A stretch of 10,000 nucleotides of DNA from Nitrospira sp. (GTDB lineage Bacteria; Nitrospirota; Nitrospiria; Nitrospirales; Nitrospiraceae). Shown here in pieces: positions 5,848 through 10,000 of this stretch. Where the stretch lies: the NCBI GenBank assembly GCA_020216985.1, contig JAIWOH010000181.1, positions 1 through 10,000 on the forward strand, in the 5' to 3' direction. The translations under genes were made by a program, and so were the position numbers. Position 1 is the stretch's first letter. Each line of letters begins with the position of its first letter. A model generated the notes under the pieces. The model was not told where the DNA came from, did not search any database, and worked only from the letters and a program-made list of their open reading frames with translations.

Positions 5848-6441
5848 ATGAGGTGGCCTGACTTTCTGAGATTCATTGCGGGTTCAGCCGTGTTTGTGTT
5901 TCTAAGCGGAGCGCCGTTGTCGACCGAAGTGCGCGCGCATGGCGGACTCTCCATGGCCGAAGACATGTGCAAATTGACCGTCGGCCCTTACATGATGCAC
6001 TTTACCGGCTATCAGCCGACCAGCACTCAAGAGAAGCAATTCTGCGAAGATATTCCTGCGACCGGAGAGACGGTCGTGGTGTTGGATTATATCGAGCAGG
6101 AGCTCCGCGGCCTTCCCACGGAGGTGCGGATCATCAAGGACACTGGCTCCGAGAACAACCTGGACGCCATCACGATCTTGCACTTGCCTCCTAAAGTCTA
6201 TCCCAACGGCTCGATCAACTTCACGTACACCTTTGAACAACCCGGTAAATTTGTGGGTATCGTGACCGTGGGAGAGGATCCGAAGTATGTTTCACGCTTT
6301 CCTTTTTCCGTGGGAGAGCTGAACGTCGCCTCTAAGTTATTAAACATTTATATGGTTCCCGTCGTGGCTCTTCTTCTCGTGGGAGCGATTTTTTTCTTCG
6401 TCCGCGATCGCCGTAAGCCGGCACAGGCTACGGTATCTTAA
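5848..6441 (+). CDS. Membrane-anchored periplasmic copper-type protein, AmoD/PmoD-like, paralogue 2
   Basis: This 197-residue protein has a signal peptide (to about residue 30, cleavage near VRA-HGG), a beta-rich periplasmic domain and a C-terminal anchor at about 168-185, followed by the basic end RDRRK. Cys41 and Cys66 keep the C-x24-C spacing (MAEDMC, QFCEDIP). Met49, Met50 and His51 lie between them and are plausible extra metal ligands. The domain shares GPY, YQP, IEQELR.LP.EVRIIKD, LPPK.YP.GSI and FEQPGKF.G.V.VG with the next gene, and about half of all residues look identical by eye. PmoD-type proteins bind copper through Cys and Met residues, which supports a copper role here. The start at 5848 has AAGAGGGT at 5833-5840, 7 bases upstream. 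It lies 69 bases after paralogue 1. Confidence 0.85.
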   Translation: MRWPDFLRFIAGSAVFVFLSGAPLSTEVRAHGGLSMAEDMCKLTVGPYMMHFTGYQPTSTQEKQFCEDIPATGETVVVLDYIEQELRGLPTEVRIIKDTGSENNLDAITILHLPPKVYPNGSINFTYTFEQPGKFVGIVTVGEDPKYVSRFPFSVGELNVASKLLNIYMVPVVALLLVGAIFFFVRDRRKPAQATVS

Positions 6442-6546
6442 GGATGATTTATCGCAAGCGACAAGCAATCCAACGGCCGAGTCGACAGCGACCGTTGCTT
6501 TCGGTTGAACAACAGGTTTGAGGTCATGCGAAGGTTGAGGGCTTTT

Positions 6547-7143
6547 ATGCAACTTGTAAAAACTCCATTGCGTGTGCTCATGGGCCTGACCGTCCTGATT
6601 CTAAGCGTGCCTTTCGAGGCATTCGCTCAGCACGGCCATGAACTCGCTGCAGACACCTGCGTACTCCACATGGGACCCTACAAGCTGTATTTCAACAGCT
6701 ACCAGCCAGACATTTATCACGACAGGCAATTTTGTCAGGAGATCCCTGGGACCGGCAATACGGTTTTGGTCTTTGATTTTGTCGAGCAGGAACTCCGATC
6801 CATCCCCGTTGAGGTTCGAATCATCAGGGATATGGGCCCCGACCAAAACCAAAACATCGAAGCCGCCACCGTTGTCCATCTCCCCCCGAAGATTTATCCG
6901 ACCGGATCGATCGACGTGAAATATAATTTCGATCAACCCGGAAAATTCATCGGGTTGGTCTCGATCGGGGACAAACAGGAGCACCTCTCGCGCTTTGGAT
7001 TTTCGATCGGTGAAACGGGAGCCATCTCGCACCTCACGCACTACCTGGTGATCTTTGTCCCGCTTGCCGTCGCCATTGCCATCGCCGTGTTCTATACGCT
7101 TCGTGATCGTCGCAAGTCCTCGGCACCCGTCGTATCTTCATAG
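6547..7143 (+). CDS. Membrane-anchored periplasmic copper-type protein, AmoD/PmoD-like, paralogue 3
   Basis: From the ATG at 6547 this is a 198-residue protein with a signal peptide (MQLVKTPLRVLMGLTVLI, cleavage near AFA-QHG), a periplasmic domain and a C-terminal membrane helix (about 164-184) followed by RDRRK. Cys38 and Cys63 have the invariant C-x24-C spacing. The histidine found 10 residues after the first Cys in the other two paralogues is Tyr here, while His41 and Met42 follow Cys38 closely. The mature N-terminus carries His29 and His31 (QHGHE). I chose 6547 because GAGGG at 6537-6541 gives a 5-base spacing. ATG 6526 and TTG 6505 are in frame but have poorer sites. It is most like paralogue 2 and probably arose from it by tandem duplication. 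copC follows within 60 bases, which supports a copper delivery or storage role. Confidence 0.85.
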   Translation: MQLVKTPLRVLMGLTVLILSVPFEAFAQHGHELAADTCVLHMGPYKLYFNSYQPDIYHDRQFCQEIPGTGNTVLVFDFVEQELRSIPVEVRIIRDMGPDQNQNIEAATVVHLPPKIYPTGSIDVKYNFDQPGKFIGLVSIGDKQEHLSRFGFSIGETGAISHLTHYLVIFVPLAVAIAIAVFYTLRDRRKSSAPVVSS

Positions 7144-7200
7144 GCTGTCTTGTCGATTGCGGGTGAATCTCGCGCCAAGAAGCGTCGCCGCGATGGAGAC

Positions 7201-7611
7201 ATGAAAATGATGATATGGGCATGGAAAGGTCTCGCGTTATCGACGATTGTGCTGGCAATCGTCACCATAACAATGCTGGTGGATATCGCCGTTCCACCGG
7301 CTCACGCGCATTCGAAATTAGTGAAATCCGAACCGCCGCAACGGGCCGTGCTGAGCAAATCGCCCGAACACGTACGGCTGTGGTTTAACGAAGAGATCGA
7401 AGGCGACTACGCGACGCTCGTCGTTCTCGATGCGGCGAAGCACCCCGTGACCGACCTCAAGCCTCACGTGGCTCAAGACGATGCCAAATCCATCGTCCTT
7501 CCGCTTCCGGAACTTCAGCCTGGAAAGTATTCCGTGAAGTTCCGTGTCCTGTCGGTGGACGGGCATGTGGTGGAATCTTCTTTCGACTTCATCGTCAAAG
7601 ATAAAAAATGA
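7201..7611 (+). CDS. copC: CopC-type periplasmic copper-binding protein
   Basis: This 136-residue protein has a long signal peptide (MKMMIWAWKG, hydrophobic to about residue 33) that ends PPAHA before HSKLVKSEPP. The mature chain therefore begins with His, the amino-terminal Cu(II) ligand of CopC. The rest is a CopC beta-sandwich: RLWFNEEIEGDYATLVVLD, then LPLPELQPGKYSVKFRVLSVDGHVVESSFDFIV. The DGH motif (Asp120, His122 of the precursor) supplies the other usual Cu(II) ligands. The Met-rich Cu(I) loop of plasmid-borne CopC/PcoC is absent, so it belongs to the single Cu(II)-site class. An in-frame TTG at 7150 would add 17 polar residues before the signal peptide. ATG 7201 or 7207, close to GGAG at 7195-7198, is more likely. 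Its TGA overlaps the next ATG (ATGA), coupling it to the CopD fusion that presumably receives its copper. Confidence 0.93.
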   Translation: MKMMIWAWKGLALSTIVLAIVTITMLVDIAVPPAHAHSKLVKSEPPQRAVLSKSPEHVRLWFNEEIEGDYATLVVLDAAKHPVTDLKPHVAQDDAKSIVLPLPELQPGKYSVKFRVLSVDGHVVESSFDFIVKDKK

Positions 7612-9629
7612 TCGAATCCCTTGGCGCGCTGTTCCGCTTCATTCAGCTCGCCGCAAATATGATCGTGATCGGCGGCTGCGTGTTTCTGGCCATCGCCGAG
7701 GACAAGGATGCTCCCTCCGCCGCCTCATGGTCGTCCCGCGCAAAACAGGCACTTCCCTGGTTTGTTCTTGCCGTCATCGTCGGGCTGTTTGGGCTTCTGG
7801 CAACAACGACGGCCCAAGCGACAGGGGTCGCGGAAAACGCGTGGCGCATCGATGCATGGCTCACGTTCATCCAAAAGACACGGATCGGACTCATTTGGAC
7901 GCTTCGGGAAATCTGTGCCGTCGCTCTTTTAGGCGTAACCCTGTATGTCCGATTCTCTCCCGCCGCCCGATGGCGCTATGCAATCTGCGCCTCGTTCGCT
8001 ATTCTGCCCCTTGCCATTGGGACACTCGCAAGCCATTCCGCGGCTGAAGAGAAATCAATCGGAGCCATCCTCCCCTATACGCTGCACCTTGTCTTGGCCA
8101 GTGTCTGGCTCGGAGGGTTGCCCGGCGTGCTTGCCGTCCTCTTCTCCAATAATCATACAGACGCTCACTCGGCCGATGGAGCGACGTTGCTTCCGTTGAA
8201 ACGGTTTTCAACCATGGCACTCCCTGTCATGGTCGCAATTGTTGCGACCGGAATCATCGTGGCCGACCGCATGGTAAGCCCAAGCTATGCGGCCTTATTC
8301 GCAACCACATATGGCTGGCTTCTCAACGCAAAGCTGGCGTTGCTCGGCGCCATTCTCTTGATCGCTGGGCGCGCGCATTTTGTCTGGTTGCCCTCGCTTA
8401 CCAACGGAAGGGCCTCCTCTTCTCATGAAATGCACACACTCCGCCGATGGTTAACGCGCGAGTTCGGTCTTGCCATCGCATTGCTCGCAGTCGCCACACT
8501 GTTGGCTGGAGCCGTACCCGCCAAGCATGAAGTGATTGATTATTGGCCGTATCCATTCCGTTTCTCCATCGCCGCAACTTGGGACGACTGGCTTGTGAGA
8601 ACACTGGTCTTCAGTGGAGTCATTCTTCTCGTCATCAGCGCCGGCTTATTGGTGATGGGAACTAGGAAACGGTGGGGTCGGACAGGGCGGGTGATAGTGC
8701 CCGCTCCGTTGCTCATTTTCTCATTGATCCTTATTTTCTATCCCATTTCCGTCCAATCATATCCCGAAACCTATCGCAAGACACCGGTGCCGTTCGACTC
8801 CATCTCGATTTCCAATGGGATGAGCATTTTTTCTGAAAACTGCGTTCCATGCCACGGACCGCAGGCCAAAGGCGACGGGCCTCTCGCGAAGACATTGCCT
8901 AAAAAACCGATCGACCTGCTGACCGAGCCCCATACGGCCATGCACACGGCCGGTGACTTTTTCCATTGGCTCACCTACGGGCGATTCAATGGCGTTATGC
9001 CGGCGTTCGGCGACAGGCTGTCGGAAGAAGAGCGATGGGATGTTCTGAATTTTTTGCACGCCAACGCCCGCGGCTACCAGGCCCGCATTATTACTCCTCG
9101 CATCCTCCCTGGACAGCCGTTCATGGTACCTCCCAATTTTTCGTATTCCGCCCACGACGGGCTCCGTGGAACCTTGAAAGACTTTCGCGGCCAAGAACAC
9201 GTCTTGCTTGTGTTGTTTTCTTGGCCGGAATCACGAGCTCGCCTTGAGGAACTACGAGCAGCTTACGCTCTGCTAAAAGAACGAAATACGGCGCTCCTTG
9301 CAGTACCAATGAACGAGCCCCTGCCTGACGACATGTCGTCGTTCTTAGCGGAGTTGCCTTTTCCCGTCGTGATACAAGGCGCCGGTGAGATCGGGCGCAG
9401 CTATGCGTTATTCCGCCGGACCATCACCTATCCCGATTTGTTCGGCAACGGCACGGTCCCGAAACACATGGAATTTCTGTTTGATCGCTTCGGCTATTTG
9501 CGCGCGAGGTGGATCCCCGAACGCTCGGAGGGGCCAGGCTGGTCCGATCTCGACTTTTTGAAACAACAGATCGATCAGCTCCAACGAGAAAAGGAAATAC
9601 TACCCCCGCCTGACGACCACGTACACTGA
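7608..9629 (+). CDS. copD: CopD-cytochrome c-thioredoxin/Sco-like fusion protein
   Basis: This 673-residue protein is far longer than the usual CopD of about 300 residues. Residues 1-381 hold about ten membrane helices and the CopD signature LASHSAAEE...LPYTLHLVLASVWLGGLPG (His143, His160), which marks the copper-import partner of CopC. Residues 397-487 form a class I cytochrome c domain with haem motif CVPCH (Cys412, Cys415, His416) and a likely axial Met464 (GVMPAFG). Residues about 511-655 resemble a thioredoxin/peroxiredoxin or Sco fold (DGLRGTLKDFRGQEHVLLVLFSW, then KHMEFLFDRFGYLRARW). The active-site Cys positions are absent (SWPESRARLEEL); His620 sits where Sco proteins have a copper-binding His. 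Haem attachment requires the C-terminal half to be periplasmic. The fusion suggests that copper transfer is tied to electron transfer or copper reduction. The start overlaps the copC stop. The frame is unbroken across both joins, and I see no stop or internal start that would split it. Confidence 0.9.
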   Translation: MIESLGALFRFIQLAANMIVIGGCVFLAIAEDKDAPSAASWSSRAKQALPWFVLAVIVGLFGLLATTTAQATGVAENAWRIDAWLTFIQKTRIGLIWTLREICAVALLGVTLYVRFSPAARWRYAICASFAILPLAIGTLASHSAAEEKSIGAILPYTLHLVLASVWLGGLPGVLAVLFSNNHTDAHSADGATLLPLKRFSTMALPVMVAIVATGIIVADRMVSPSYAALFATTYGWLLNAKLALLGAILLIAGRAHFVWLPSLTNGRASSSHEMHTLRRWLTREFGLAIALLAVATLLAGAVPAKHEVIDYWPYPFRFSIAATWDDWLVRTLVFSGVILLVISAGLLVMGTRKRWGRTGRVIVPAPLLIFSLILIFYPISVQSYPETYRKTPVPFDSISISNGMSIFSENCVPCHGPQAKGDGPLAKTLPKKPIDLLTEPHTAMHTAGDFFHWLTYGRFNGVMPAFGDRLSEEERWDVLNFLHANARGYQARIITPRILPGQPFMVPPNFSYSAHDGLRGTLKDFRGQEHVLLVLFSWPESRARLEELRAAYALLKERNTALLAVPMNEPLPDDMSSFLAELPFPVVIQGAGEIGRSYALFRRTITYPDLFGNGTVPKHMEFLFDRFGYLRARWIPERSEGPGWSDLDFLKQQIDQLQREKEILPPPDDHVH

Positions 9630-9780
9630 GCATGTTATCAAGCCGGCGCCATAACTCCTGACTCAACCACCCGGGGCGATAGAACGCTTCACTAGAGCTT
9701 GCTCACTAACAGACTATGCCTGTAATATCCGTCTCATGCTGAATCTCCAACCCTCCCGGCCTTTGGATTGCACGTGACAT

Positions 9781-10000
9781 ATGGCTGCACCTAGCCTCTT
9801 GACGTCCAAAAATGTGAACGCCCGTCACGTTGCAAACATCCTGTTGCGTCACTTTCCTCAAGCTGAGACGGCACGTCATGTGCGCCGCGACTACGCCATA
9901 GCCGGCATTACCTTCGCATGCGTGGCGGCCAGCGGTTTATTGGAAATACGAGCCAGCGTCCAGATGCAGCAGACATTGGGGATGTTCGCGTGGCTCATCC
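9781..10000 (+). CDS. Start of an unidentified membrane protein, cut by the right edge
   Basis: An ATG at 9781 opens a frame with no stop to the end of the window, giving 73 residues. An in-frame TGA lies two codons upstream, so this is the first possible start. The product begins MAAPSLLTSKNVNARHV, has a basic stretch (RHVRRDY) and then a hydrophobic segment, YAIAGITFACVAASGLLEI, that looks like a first membrane helix. No good ribosome-binding site precedes the ATG, and a later start is possible. The 151 bases between the copD stop and this ATG show no clear terminator or promoter. I do not recognise the family from this fragment. It may or may not belong to the copper operon. Confidence 0.45.
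   Translation, partial: MAAPSLLTSKNVNARHVANILLRHFPQAETARHVRRDYAIAGITFACVAASGLLEIRASVQMQQTLGMFAWLI

Noticed and set aside
6471..6497. Inverted repeat CAACGG/CCGTTG with a 15-base loop between paralogues 2 and 3
   Set aside because: A 6-bp stem with a long loop and no T-run is too weak to call a terminator or attenuator.
7150..7200. N-terminal extension of CopC from a TTG at 7150
   Set aside because: It would put 17 polar residues before the signal peptide. ATG 7201/7207 follows a GGAG and gives a normal CopC precursor.
9630..9780. Terminator or promoter after copD
   Set aside because: Only a short GGCGCC palindrome and no stem followed by a T-run were found; promoter boxes are not convincing.
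1..10000. CRISPR array, tRNA/rRNA genes, insertion sequence or transposase
   Set aside because: I saw no regularly spaced repeats, tRNA-like cloverleaf, rRNA segment, transposase motif or terminal inverted repeats with target duplications.

Overview
The window looks like a chromosomal segment of a GC-rich Gram-negative bacterium. It carries an outer-membrane TonB-dependent receptor, several Sec-exported periplasmic proteins and a c-type cytochrome domain. The gene content recalls nitrite- or ammonia-oxidising Nitrospira: a bacterioferritin pair, and AmoD/AmoE-like copper proteins next to copC-copD. The taxon is an inference, because no rRNA or amoCAB/nxr gene lies in the window.

Bases 1-3862 (+ strand) form a tight four-gene run. 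It holds the 3' part of a TonB-dependent receptor, an OmpR-type regulator with a degenerate receiver domain, a CbiX-like tetrapyrrole chelatase with a signal peptide, and a small PepSY-type membrane protein whose start codon overlaps the chelatase stop. Gaps are 25, 21 and -1 bases. I read it as a candidate iron/tetrapyrrole (haem or siderophore) scavenging operon: outer-membrane uptake, periplasmic chelatase, inner-membrane reductase-like protein and its own regulator.

Bases 3884-4836 (- strand) hold two bacterioferritin subunits 5 bases apart. One keeps most ferroxidase ligands but lacks the haem-ligand Met52. The other keeps Met52 but has lost ferroxidase ligands, so they probably form a mixed shell. 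A good sigma70-type promoter (TTGACG-17-AATAAT) with a perfect 6-1-6 palindrome over its -10 box drives the pair leftwards.

Bases 4837-5196 are a 360-base divergent control region with that promoter, three TCGATCT repeats and a nested inverted repeat.

Bases 5197-9629 (+ strand) are a copper locus. Three tandem paralogues (signal peptide, domain with invariant C-x24-C, C-terminal membrane anchor) resemble the AmoE/AmoD/PmoD group. They are followed by copC and by an unusual three-part CopD-cytochrome c-thioredoxin/Sco-like fusion, with copC and copD translationally coupled by ATGA. A further membrane protein gene appears to begin at 9781 and runs off the right edge. The window thus joins iron acquisition, iron storage and periplasmic copper handling.
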